In this document: positions 32,528 through 41,086 of the stretch, in pieces
How positions within the stretch are numbered: position 1 is the stretch's first letter
Layout: every line of letters begins with the position of its first letter
From: CAYZED01 sp964477445
GTDB taxonomy: Bacteria > Bacillota > Clostridia > Lutisporales > Lutisporaceae
Direction of reading: 5' to 3'
Length of the DNA: 64,000 nucleotides
NCBI GenBank assembly: GCA_964477445.1
Contig: CAYZED010000001.1
Location: forward strand, 186,001-250,000
Program-made: the position numbers and the translations under genes
The notes under the pieces: generated by a model
Seen by the model: only the letters and a program-made list of their open reading frames with translations
Database searches by the model: none
What the model was told of the DNA's origin: nothing

Positions 32528-33937
32528 ATGATGAGGTCAATGTACTCTGGTGTATCTGGGCTTAGAGCACACCAGTTAAAAATGGATACAATTGGTAACA
32601 ATATAGCAAACGTTAATACCGTGGGATTTAAGAGTCAAAGAGTAACTTTCCAGGAAGTTTTTAATCAAACTCTAAGAGGCGCTGGTTCAGCACAAACTGG
32701 AAAAGGTGGAACAAACCCGCAGCAGGTAGGTCTTGGAATATCTATAGCTTCTATTGATACTTTTCAAGTTAGAGGCGCGGTTCAAAGAACGGATAACAAT
32801 ACAGATTTGGCGATTAATGGTGATGGTTTTTTCATGCTATCAGATGATGTCGCTGGGATAGATAGAAGCTACACTAGAGCTGGCAATTTTTCATTAGATG
32901 AAGCTGGAAATTTTGTGGCTGCCAATGGGTACAAGGTAATGGGTTACATGATGGATGACACCACTGGCATTTTATCAAGCAATCTTACAGGTGTTAAAAT
33001 TTCCAAAGCAGATGCAGTTGCTGCAAAAGAGTCCACGATTGCTACATTAGAAGGAAACCTTGATAATAATTTGTCACAAATAAATGGAGGCACTATATCA
33101 GTCCCGATTTTTACTGCTGGTGCTGGTGTTGCAGCTGACTCTTTAACATTTTCCACTGGAACCAAATACTGGGAAACAACTTCCTCCTTCTATGATTCAC
33201 TTGGAAGTCAACACAGTCTTAAATTCACTTATGTAAAAGGCTTATTACAAGATGGAACAACTCCAGGGACATCTAGTGATTGGGCTGTATACGTTCAAAG
33301 TATGGATACAGGGAAGTTTCTTAATACTACCACTGGCATCGGTTATGCTGGAAATGCAGGCGATGCAGCTACTGGATTAGCTTTTAATGCGAATGGATCA
33401 CTTAATCTCGCAGGGGCAAATACTATGAATACAGGAACCTTAAACGCTGGGAAAATAAGTGTTCAAGTACCTGTTACTAATGGATCATTACCAATATCTT
33501 TGAAATTTGATATGTCTAGACTTACACAGTTTTCAAATGAATCTAGTGCAGCAGTTACCTCAAAAGACGGATATGCGCAAGGAGCGCTTGATTCATTTAG
33601 TATCGGACCCACGGGTGAAGTAAACGGTATTTTCACAAATGGTCAAAGCAAAACAATTGCCCAATTGGCACTTGCAGCTTTTAAGAATCCATCTGGACTT
33701 GAAAAGACTTCTGAAAATATGTTTATTGCAACTTCTAACTCTGGGGAACCAATTGTTGGATCGCCAGGTTCGAGTGGACTAGGCGGTTTAAATCCTGGAA
33801 CACTTGAAATGTCTAATGTTGACCTATCAAGAGAATTTTCTGAAATGATTAGTACTCAAAGAGGATTCCAAGCAAATTCCAGAATAATAACTACTTCAGA
33901 TGAAATGTTACAAGAAATGGTTAACCTTAAGAGGTAA
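32528..33937 (+). CDS. flgE: Flagellar hook protein FlgE
   Basis: 469 residues. N-terminal rod/hook motif MYSGVSGLRAHQLKMDTIGN, then NIANVNTVGFKSQRVTFQEV; middle FlgE D1/D2 domains; C-terminal LEMSNVDLSREFSEMISTQR and GFQANSRIITTSDEMLQEM. Main hook subunit. AAAGGAGG upstream. A terminator-like hairpin follows 84 bases after the stop. Confidence 0.96.
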   Translation: MMRSMYSGVSGLRAHQLKMDTIGNNIANVNTVGFKSQRVTFQEVFNQTLRGAGSAQTGKGGTNPQQVGLGISIASIDTFQVRGAVQRTDNNTDLAINGDGFFMLSDDVAGIDRSYTRAGNFSLDEAGNFVAANGYKVMGYMMDDTTGILSSNLTGVKISKADAVAAKESTIATLEGNLDNNLSQINGGTISVPIFTAGAGVAADSLTFSTGTKYWETTSSFYDSLGSQHSLKFTYVKGLLQDGTTPGTSSDWAVYVQSMDTGKFLNTTTGIGYAGNAGDAATGLAFNANGSLNLAGANTMNTGTLNAGKISVQVPVTNGSLPISLKFDMSRLTQFSNESSAAVTSKDGYAQGALDSFSIGPTGEVNGIFTNGQSKTIAQLALAAFKNPSGLEKTSENMFIATSNSGEPIVGSPGSSGLGGLNPGTLEMSNVDLSREFSEMISTQRGFQANSRIITTSDEMLQEMVNLKR

Positions 33938-34020
33938 TTAATAATTATTTTATATACTATTAATAAGTGAATAACGATAAACAATTATTATTTACTCAAA
34001 TAATCAATTCATAGATAAAT

Positions 34021-34050
34021 AGCTGTACCATTTGGTTTTTTGGTACAGCT
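34021..34050 (+). terminator. Terminator hairpin after flgE
   Basis: AGCTGTACCA (34021-34030) and TGGTACAGCT (34041-34050) form a perfect 10-bp stem with a T-rich loop, followed by ATTTTAAT. Strong stem, short T-tail. The 296 bases between flgE and the flbD remnant hold this hairpin and otherwise only AT-rich sequence without a convincing gene. Confidence 0.7.
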
Positions 34051-34232
34051 ATTTTAATGAACAAAATATTTTGAGATAATTAATACAACAGTGAGGAATA
34101 TTATATTAAAAAAATTTGTAATTATAAACTAAACAATATCTAGCATATAATAATTCTTTATTGTACAATATATAGCATAGAGTCAATATTTACTATTGAT
34201 TGTTTCTGATATAATATAGGAGGAAATTAACT

Positions 34233-34416
34233 ATGATTAAAGTACATAAATTCGGAGCTTATTGAAACTATCGAAGCTACTCCTGACACTGTTGTAACTC
34301 TCACAGATGGGAAAAAATATATTGTAACAGAAGCTCCAGAACAAATAGTCTCGAAGATAATGGAATTCAGAGCGAAAACTTTTGAAAGAGCTACTATAAT
34401 TGTTAATAAAAAATAA
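34233..34416 (+). pseudogene. flbD: Flagellar protein FlbD, disrupted by a short internal deletion
   Basis: FlbD family proteins are about 65-75 residues. Here ATG at 34233 (after AGGAGG) gives MIKVHKFGAY then TGA at 34263. From 34255 another frame gives the rest of the protein intact: ELIETIEATPDTVVTLTDGK, YIVTEAPEQIVSKIMEFRAK and ERATIIVNKK, stop at 34414. The usual NGxxFxLNP segment between KF and ELIE is missing, so roughly ten codons were lost and the frame shifted. Either the gene is inactivated or bases were dropped in assembly. The position between flgE and fliL is canonical. Confidence 0.85.
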
Positions 34417-34444
34417 TATATAGTCCTTGAAACCATTGGTTTTA

Positions 34445-34473
34445 TTGAAGCTTTATTTGGAATATGGTAGACT
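34445..34473 (+). promoter_or_regulatory. Promoter candidate for fliL and downstream genes
   Basis: TTGAAG (34445-34450), 17-base spacer and TAGACT (34468-34473) with TGG before it (extended -10). It lies behind the flgE hairpin and the broken flbD and 31 bases ahead of the fliL start. Confidence 0.45.
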
Positions 34474-34503
34474 ATAGTATGATAAAAAAATGGAGGTATT
34501 TAT

Positions 34504-35001
34504 ATGAAGGGGAACCAATTGCTTATCATCATAATAGTAGTTTTAATTTTAGTAATAATTGGCGGGGGCATCTTTGCTTATATGATGATAAATAAGACCG
34601 AAAAAGAAGAATCACCTATAAAGGTTGATACTGACGTGTTTGAACTTGGCATGATACCTGGAGGCGGTGGAGGAGAAGGCGAAGCGGCTGAACCTGCTCC
34701 GCTAGTATTTATTACTAACACTACAGATAGTAAAAAAATTGTTAAGATTTCTATGCACATTAAACTAACATTAAAAGGTTTTAAAGATAAAGCTGTAAGA
34801 ACAGAATTCCCTGTCCAAGCTAAAGAAAAACTTGTTGAAATAAAGGATCGAATTACTGGGATTTTAAGAGCTCAGAGCACAGCATCTTTTGATAGTTCAA
34901 ATTTAGAGCATTTGAAAGAAGAAATTAAAGCAGGAATTGAAGAAATAGTTGGAGAAGGAAGAGTAGCGGAGATTAGTTTTGTGGAAATAATTTCTCAATA
35001 G
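34504..35001 (+). CDS. fliL: Flagellar basal body-associated protein FliL
   Basis: 165 residues. One N-terminal transmembrane helix (LLIIIIVVLILVIIGGGIFA), a Gly/Glu-rich linker, and the stomatin-like extracytoplasmic domain ending VEIKDRITGILRAQST...LEHLKEEIKAGIEEIVGEGR. FliL helps stator function. The motA and motB genes that often precede it in Clostridia are not here. Confidence 0.92.
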   Translation: MKGNQLLIIIIVVLILVIIGGGIFAYMMINKTEKEESPIKVDTDVFELGMIPGGGGGEGEAAEPAPLVFITNTTDSKKIVKISMHIKLTLKGFKDKAVRTEFPVQAKEKLVEIKDRITGILRAQSTASFDSSNLEHLKEEIKAGIEEIVGEGRVAEISFVEIISQ

Positions 35002-35047
35002 AAGTATAATAAAAATCACATAATAACGGAGCAGAGGAGGTGATATC

Positions 35048-36057
35048 TTGGCAGATATTATGTCACAAAGTGAAATAGATAACCTACTAAGCGCGTTAAG
35101 CTCCGGAGAATTAGATATTGGTGACATAAAAGAAGAAAAAGAAGAACGTAAGATTAAAGAGTATAATTTTAAAATGCCTAATAAATTTGCAAAAGACCAC
35201 ATGCGTACTTTGCAGATTATGCATGAAAACTTTTCTAGACTCTTACAAACTTATCTGTCTGGATATCTCAGAACTTTAGTTCAGATTGATGTTGCATCGG
35301 TTGACCAGTTGACGTATGGTGAATTCAGCAATTCGATGCCCAATCCCTCGATATTAGGAATTGTGGATTTTGCTCCATTATCAGGTAATATTATTGTCCA
35401 CGTTTTGCCAAATATTGCCTTTGCAATGATCGAAAGAGTTTTAGGCGGAAGTGGACAAGGCTTTGAAAGAGCTAGGGGTTTTACAGAAATTGAACTTAGC
35501 TTAATAGAAAGAATAATTAATCAGTTAGTCTCATTCTTTAAGGATCCATGGNNNNNNNNNNATGGAAAAATGTAATAGAACTAAGACCGAAGATTAAGAA
35601 ATTAGAAACCAATCCTCAGTTTGCTCAAATTATGTCCCCTAATGAAACCGTAGCGTTAATAACGCTAAATATCAAAATTGGAACTATAGAAGGTATGATA
35701 CATGTATGTATTCCTCATCTGGTTATTGAACCAGTTATATCTAAACTTAGTACTAAATTTTGGTTTTCAGGGGTAACTAAAGAGTTAACCGAAGCTGAAC
35801 TAAAAGTAATTGAACGAAGAATTAATACGACTCTAATCCCAATAAAGACAGTTCTCGGGAAAAATGAAATTACCATTAAAGATTTTTTGGAGTTGCAAGT
35901 TGGTGATGTAATACCACTTAATAGTTCAGTTGATAGCGATATAGATGTGTTTATAGGAAATTCGCTTAAATTTAGAGGAAAACCAGGACTTAAGAAAAAC
36001 AAAGTTGCGATAAAAATAACTGAAGTAATCAGGAGAGGAGATGATTCGGATGAGTGA
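35048..36057 (+). CDS. fliM: Flagellar motor switch protein FliM (10-N gap inside)
   Basis: The N run at 35552-35561 splits one gene. Left ends CCATGG, right begins ATGGAAAA; merging the shared ATGG and removing the Ns restores FFKDPWKNVIELRPK and one frame of 331 residues, normal for FliM. The CheY-P-binding N-terminal peptide MSQSEIDNLLSAL, the CheC-like middle (FARMLQTYLS-type LLQTYLSGYLRTLVQIDVAS; GGSGQGFERARGFTEIELSL) and the FliN-like C-terminal domain are present. TTG start with GAGGAGGTG. The 3' end overlaps fliY by 8 bases. Confidence 0.95.
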
Positions 36058-37282
36058 GATGCTTTCCCAGGAGGAAATCGATGCACTACTTAGAGGTGAT
36101 TCTGGTGGAGATTCTCAGGACGAAGCTTCTGCTGAAATGAACTCGCAAGAAGGGCTTTCCGGAGAAGAAATAGATGCACTTGGTGAAATTGGCAATATAA
36201 GCATGGGAACTTCAGCAACTACTTTGTTTACTTTACTAAATAATAAAGTAAATATTACTACACCTAAAGTTTCAGTTACTACATGGGATGAGTTAGCCCA
36301 AAACTATTCTAAACCATATGTGGCAGTGCATGTTCAGTATACACATGGACTAGAAGGTACCAATCTACTAGTACTTAATGAAAGCGATGTTAGAATCATA
36401 ACCGACCTAATGATGGGCGGTGAAGGTGAAGACAGTGGAGAAGAAATTGGTGATTTGCAGTTATCAGCGATAGGAGAGGCAATGAATCAAATGATTGGTT
36501 CAAGTGCGACCTCTTTAGCTACTATGTTTAACAAGAAGATTGATATTTCCCCTCCGAGAGCTTTTATAATATCTTTTACAGATGATTCAAAGACCACTAT
36601 TAGTGGACTTGATCCTACTAGTAAAATTGTAAAGATTTCATTCAGGATGGAAGTCGGAGATGTAATAGATAGTGAAATAATGCAGATACTACCTATTGAG
36701 TTTGCAAAGGACTTAGTTGAAAATTTGTTTAATAGTATGGGTGGGAGAAGTTCAACTGCTGCGGCGCAACAGCCAACACAAACACAGCCACCACAGCCGC
36801 AACCGCAGCCACAGGTAACAGCAGAGCCTCGACCGAACACGCAACCACAACAACCACAACAACCACAGTATCAGACACCACCTCAACAACCTCAGCCTTC
36901 TTATAATCCTCAATACGATGTTAGAATGCCAGAGGCAAGATTGCAGCATGAAGAACCAAGGATGGTAAACGTTCAACCAATCCAATACCAAAATTTCGAA
37001 GCAGGTGATGCTTGGGCGCCAGAAAAAGAGAGCATGGAACTGATTATGGATGTACCACTTGAAATCACGGTTGAGCTTGGTCGAACAAAAAAATATATAA
37101 AAGACATATTGGAATTTAGTCCAGGTACGATATTAGAATTGGACAAATTAGCTGGTGAACCTGTAGATATTATGGTTAATGGAAAGTATATTGCGAAAGG
37201 GGAAGTTGTTGTTATAGACGAAAGCTTCGGGGTTCGTATAACCGATATAGTAAGCACAGCGAAAAGAGTTAAGTTACAATAA
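36050..37282 (+). CDS. fliY: Flagellar switch/CheY-P phosphatase FliY (FliN-type)
   Basis: 410 residues. N-terminal EMLSQEEIDALLRG mimics the FliM CheY-binding peptide; the CheC-like domain has two ExxN-type phosphatase helices (LGEIGNISMGTSAT and AIGEAMNQMIGSSA); a long Pro/Gln linker (about 235-290) leads to the FliN domain (LIMDVPLEITVELGRTKKYI...GVRITDIV). FliY removes phosphate from CheY-P at the switch. ATG at 36050 is chosen for spacing from GGAGAGGAG; 36041 and 36059 are alternatives. Confidence 0.93.
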   Translation: MSEMLSQEEIDALLRGDSGGDSQDEASAEMNSQEGLSGEEIDALGEIGNISMGTSATTLFTLLNNKVNITTPKVSVTTWDELAQNYSKPYVAVHVQYTHGLEGTNLLVLNESDVRIITDLMMGGEGEDSGEEIGDLQLSAIGEAMNQMIGSSATSLATMFNKKIDISPPRAFIISFTDDSKTTISGLDPTSKIVKISFRMEVGDVIDSEIMQILPIEFAKDLVENLFNSMGGRSSTAAAQQPTQTQPPQPQPQPQVTAEPRPNTQPQQPQQPQYQTPPQQPQPSYNPQYDVRMPEARLQHEEPRMVNVQPIQYQNFEAGDAWAPEKESMELIMDVPLEITVELGRTKKYIKDILEFSPGTILELDKLAGEPVDIMVNGKYIAKGEVVVIDESFGVRITDIVSTAKRVKLQ

Positions 37283-37335
37283 AAATATATCAAGAACTGA
37301 AAAGATTTGGCAGGATAAAAGGAGGAAGACATAAA

Positions 37336-37698
37336 ATGGCAAATGGAATTCTAGTAGTAGATGATGCAGCTTTTATGAGAATGATGATTAAGGATGTACT
37401 TTCTAAAAATGGTTTTACTATTGCAGGAGAAGCTGAAAACGGAGCAAAAGCTATAGAAAAATTTAAAGAGTTGAATCCTGATTTGGTAATAATGGATATT
37501 ACAATGCCTGAAGTAGATGGAATTCAAGCTGTAAAAGAAATTAAGAAATTAAATAGTGCAGCAAAGGTAATAATGTGCTCTGCTATGGGTCAACAGGCAA
37601 TGGTTATTGAAGCTATTCAAGCAGGAGCTAAAGATTTTATTGTTAAGCCTTTCCAGGCTGAAAGAATAGTTGAAGCAGTTAAAAAGGTACTTGGATAA
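37336..37698 (+). CDS. cheY: Chemotaxis response regulator CheY
   Basis: 120 residues, a single receiver domain. D9 and D10 bind metal, D54 in VIMDITMP is phosphorylated, and the switch residues in MCSAMGQ and the Lys in IVKPFQ are present. CheY-P binds FliM/FliY to change rotation. Placement between fliY and fliO is as in Bacillus. Overlaps fliO by 1 base. Confidence 0.97.
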   Translation: MANGILVVDDAAFMRMMIKDVLSKNGFTIAGEAENGAKAIEKFKELNPDLVIMDITMPEVDGIQAVKEIKKLNSAAKVIMCSAMGQQAMVIEAIQAGAKDFIVKPFQAERIVEAVKKVLG

Positions 37699-38105
37699 TG
37701 GGAACAAGCGATTTTTCTACAATCGCTACTGTTTTTTATCTAATTGTTGTTATAGGAATAGTACTAGCATTGGCTTATTATGGCACTAAGTTTGTCGGGA
37801 AAAATTCAGCGGGTAGACTAAAAGGCAAAAACATGAAAGTATTAGAAATATTACCCATGGGATTAGATAAGAATCTGATTTTAATTGAAGTTGGAAAGAA
37901 AAACTTCCTTTTTAGTAATACACAGAAAGGATTAGTGTTAGTTTCAGAGATAAACAGTGACGATTTAAACAAAGAGAATGTATCTGAGTTTGAAGAACTA
38001 CTTAAGAAAGAGAGCATGGAGCTTTCAGAACCCTTTGATTCAACTATTAAAGGAAAACTAAAAAGGCTCCAGAGAATGTTCAGAGGAAACAATAGTAATG
38101 ATTAA
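37698..38105 (+). CDS. fliO: Flagellar biosynthetic protein FliO
   Basis: 135 residues. One transmembrane helix near residues 10-30 (VFYLIVVIGIVLALAYYGTK) then MKVLEILPMGLDKNLILIEV, the FliO signature. It stabilises FliP during gate assembly. ATG overlaps the cheY stop, and fliP begins before the fliO stop. Confidence 0.9.
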   Translation: MGTSDFSTIATVFYLIVVIGIVLALAYYGTKFVGKNSAGRLKGKNMKVLEILPMGLDKNLILIEVGKKNFLFSNTQKGLVLVSEINSDDLNKENVSEFEELLKKESMELSEPFDSTIKGKLKRLQRMFRGNNSND

Positions 38106-38868
38106 GTTAAAAAAACTTCTGAAAATAATTATTCCGCTTTTATTAATAATACTGGGGACCTTTATTGTTGTTTATGCAGCACCTGACCTCACAATCCCAA
38201 AGGTTGATTTAAGCGTATCCAGTTCTTCCGATCCTAAGGATGTAGCACTGAGTTTACAGATAGTTTTTCTTTTAACTATTTTATCTTTGGCACCATCATT
38301 ACTCATTATGATGACTTCCTTTACGAGAATAGTAATCGTATTTTCTTTTATGAGAAATGCATTAGGAACTCAACAAATGCCTCCGAACCAAGTTTTAATA
38401 GGACTTTCACTATTTTTAACATTTTTCATAATGTCACCAGTCATAAAAGATATTAATGAGCAAGCATACCAACCCTATGTAAATGGTAAAATAACTCAGT
38501 CTGTGGCATTCACTAAGGCAATGAATCCATTAAGAGAATTTATGATGAAATATACTAGAGATAAAGATTTAGCGCTTTTTATCAAGCTTAATGGAGGAGA
38601 AGTCCCTAAAGACACAAAGGATATACCTACACAAGCTTTAATCCCAGCATTCATTATAAGTGAATTAAAAACAGCGTTCGAAATAGGCTTTTTTCTATAC
38701 ATACCGTTTTTAATGATAGATATGGTAGTTTCCAGTACGCTGATGTCCATGGGAATGATGATGTTGCCCCCAGTAATGATATCAATGCCCTTTAAAATTT
38801 TACTTTTTGTAATGGTTGATGGTTGGAATTTGCTAACTAAAGCTATTATTCTAACATTTAACAGATAG
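38098..38868 (+). CDS. fliP: Flagellar export gate protein FliP
   Basis: 256 residues with signal sequence (residues 10-28) and four later membrane helices. Conserved SLAPSLLIMMTSFTRIVIVF, ALGTQQMPPNQVLIGLSLFL and PFLMIDMVVSSTLMSMGMMM then PPVMISMPFKI. Core of the FliPQR export gate. Confidence 0.97.
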   Translation: MIKLKKLLKIIIPLLLIILGTFIVVYAAPDLTIPKVDLSVSSSSDPKDVALSLQIVFLLTILSLAPSLLIMMTSFTRIVIVFSFMRNALGTQQMPPNQVLIGLSLFLTFFIMSPVIKDINEQAYQPYVNGKITQSVAFTKAMNPLREFMMKYTRDKDLALFIKLNGGEVPKDTKDIPTQALIPAFIISELKTAFEIGFFLYIPFLMIDMVVSSTLMSMGMMMLPPVMISMPFKILLFVMVDGWNLLTKAIILTFNR

Positions 38869-38876
38869 GCGGTATT

Positions 38877-39146
38877 ATGAATCAAAGTGTAGTTGTAGAT
38901 ATCGCTCAAGAAGCGATAAGAATTGTTTTTCTCGTTTCAGGACCTGTTTTGATACTTGGATTATTAGTTGGATTGTTAGTTAGTATAATTCAAGCAACTA
39001 CCCAGATTCAAGAAGCGACCTTATCGTTTGTCCCAAAAATAATTGTTGTCGGTTTAACTCTTTTAATATTTGGACCATGGATGATGGCACTAATGAATGA
39101 TTTTACAATCAATTTATTTGAAAACATCCCAAGGTATATTAGATAA
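38877..39146 (+). CDS. fliQ: Flagellar export gate protein FliQ
   Basis: 89 residues with two membrane helices. GLLVGLLVSIIQATTQIQEA then TLSFVPKI is the family signature. Four copies surround FliP/FliR in the gate. Eight bases after fliP and 2 before fliR. Confidence 0.96.
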   Translation: MNQSVVVDIAQEAIRIVFLVSGPVLILGLLVGLLVSIIQATTQIQEATLSFVPKIIVVGLTLLIFGPWMMALMNDFTINLFENIPRYIR

Positions 39147-39148
39147 TT

Positions 39149-39928
39149 ATGACAAATTGGCTAGTTAATTTACCAGATCAAATAGCAATATTTACACTTA
39201 TATTTGTTAGAATGGGTGCGCTTTTCGTAATTACTCCGATTTTCGGAAGACGCGAAATGCCATCTTATATGAAAGTTAGTTTTGCGTTCTTTGTAGCAAT
39301 TATTGTTCTTCCCTCTATGACTGGAGTTCATCTCGAATATAGTAATATGATTGAATTTACAGGAATGGTCTTAAAAGAGTTTCTTGTTGGAATAATAATG
39401 GGTTATGTCAGCTTTGTTGTTTTTGCATCGTTGTACGTTTCAGGACAAGTTATGGATATGCAGATAGGTTTCGGCATGGTTAATGTATTAGATCCATTAA
39501 TGGGCTCACAGGTACCACTGGTTGGTAATTTTTTCTATATAATTACAGCGTTATTTTTTCTAATGGTCGATGGGCATCATGTATTGTTTAATGCTTTATT
39601 TATGAGTTATAAAATAATTCCACTTTCGGGGCTTGTATTTTCTAGTTCATTATTACCAAATATCGTTTCAGTAGTTTCAATAACATTTTTAATTGGTTTC
39701 CAAATCAGTATGCCAATACTTGCAGCTCTTTTAATGACAGAAGTTGCACTTGGAATTTTGTCAAGAACGGTTCCTCAGATGAACATTTTCGTAGTTGGGA
39801 TGCCATTGAAACTTGGACTTGGTTTACTTACACTATACTTTATGCTTCCAGTTTTTTTTAGGGTAATGAATTTATTTTTTGATAAAATGTATACGTATTT
39901 ATTTTTAATAATGAAGAGCATGGTGTAA
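39149..39928 (+). CDS. fliR: Flagellar export gate protein FliR
   Basis: 259 residues, six or so membrane helices. Conserved FVRMGALFVITPIFGRREMP near the N-terminus and MDMQIGFGMVNVLDPLMGSQ in the middle. Completes the FliPQR gate; flhB follows 22 bases later. Confidence 0.95.
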   Translation: MTNWLVNLPDQIAIFTLIFVRMGALFVITPIFGRREMPSYMKVSFAFFVAIIVLPSMTGVHLEYSNMIEFTGMVLKEFLVGIIMGYVSFVVFASLYVSGQVMDMQIGFGMVNVLDPLMGSQVPLVGNFFYIITALFFLMVDGHHVLFNALFMSYKIIPLSGLVFSSSLLPNIVSVVSITFLIGFQISMPILAALLMTEVALGILSRTVPQMNIFVVGMPLKLGLGLLTLYFMLPVFFRVMNLFFDKMYTYLFLIMKSMV

Positions 39929-39950
39929 GTGGATTTTGAGGTAAACATTT

Positions 39951-41075
39951 ATGAGAACTGAAAGAAATGATTTAGAGTTGATTTTTAATCCAATTGGATT
40001 TGAAATAGATTTATTTTTATTCACGGAAGAAAAGACCGAGCCCGCCACCCCTAAGAGAAGAAGAGAGGCAAGAGAAAAAGGACAAATACCTAAATCAAGA
40101 GAATTGGTTACAGCATTGCTTTTAATTGTTGTGTTTTGGTCAATTAAAACTTTTGCAAATTGGATTTTTGGAGATTTAATGAGAGTAGTTCAAGATGGAT
40201 TTGTATTTCCTAAAGATCTTGATAGTGAATTCACTATAGTAAACATGACCGTTATTTCATTTAAGAAAATTTTGGCTTTCGGAAAAATTATGGCACCTAT
40301 ACTTGCAGCAGCGGTTTTAGTTTCATTAATTGCAAATTATATGCAAGTAGGAGTTATTTTTACAATAAAACCTTTGACGCCGAATTTAAATAAATTGAAT
40401 CCACTTGAAGGTTTCAAAAGACTTTTTTCCAGAAATGCTTCGGTTGAGTTTCTAAAATCATTATTTAAAATAGTTATTATAGGATACTTTATTTATGATT
40501 ATTTGTTTAAAAACTATATTGTTATACCTGATCTTATTGGCATGGATCTTAAACAAACGTCACAATATATTGCAGACGCATTGTATAACATAGGAATAAG
40601 AGCTGGCGTGGTGCTTTTTATACTAGCAGTATTTGATTTTACGTTTCAATATTTTGAGCACGAGAGAACGCTAAAGATGACCAAACAAGAAATAAAAGAT
40701 GAATATAAACAAACAGAAGGAAATCCTCAGATTAAAGGAAGAATTCGCGAAAAACAAAGAGCTATGGCAATGAAACGAATGATGTCAGAAGTACCTAAGG
40801 CTGACGTTATTATTACAAATCCTACACATTTTGCTATAGCCATAAAATATGATGCTGAAGTATCAGAAGCACCATTGGTAATTGCAAAGGGTAAAGACCT
40901 AATAGCAAAGCAAATTAGAGAAAAAGCACTTGAGCATAAAATTCCTATTGTAGAAAATCCGCCACTAGCACAAACTTTGTTTAAAACTGTAGAAATAGGA
41001 CAAAGCATACCTTCAGACTTGTATAAAGCAGTTGCAGAGGTACTGGCATATGTGTATAACCTTAAAAAAAAGTAA
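39951..41075 (+). CDS. flhB: Flagellar export switch protein FlhB
   Basis: 374 residues. TEEKTEPATPKRRREAREKG marks the start of the conserved region, four membrane helices follow, and the autocleavage site NPTH is in IITNPTHFAIAIKYD. Cleavage there changes export from hook to filament substrates. The ATG at 39951 adds about 24 residues ahead of the conserved start, slightly more than usual; no better start with a ribosome site is visible. Confidence 0.96.
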   Translation: MRTERNDLELIFNPIGFEIDLFLFTEEKTEPATPKRRREAREKGQIPKSRELVTALLLIVVFWSIKTFANWIFGDLMRVVQDGFVFPKDLDSEFTIVNMTVISFKKILAFGKIMAPILAAAVLVSLIANYMQVGVIFTIKPLTPNLNKLNPLEGFKRLFSRNASVEFLKSLFKIVIIGYFIYDYLFKNYIVIPDLIGMDLKQTSQYIADALYNIGIRAGVVLFILAVFDFTFQYFEHERTLKMTKQEIKDEYKQTEGNPQIKGRIREKQRAMAMKRMMSEVPKADVIITNPTHFAIAIKYDAEVSEAPLVIAKGKDLIAKQIREKALEHKIPIVENPPLAQTLFKTVEIGQSIPSDLYKAVAEVLAYVYNLKKK

Positions 41076-41086
41076 AGGAGTAATAA

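Noticed and set aside
34206..34222. TGATATAAT as an extended -10 promoter for flbD
   Set aside because: Transcription would start inside or after the flbD ribosome site, and no -35 is visible. Probably chance in AT-rich DNA.
35548..36057. fliM as a frameshifted pseudogene
   Set aside because: The frame change coincides with the N run and disappears when the shared ATGG is merged.
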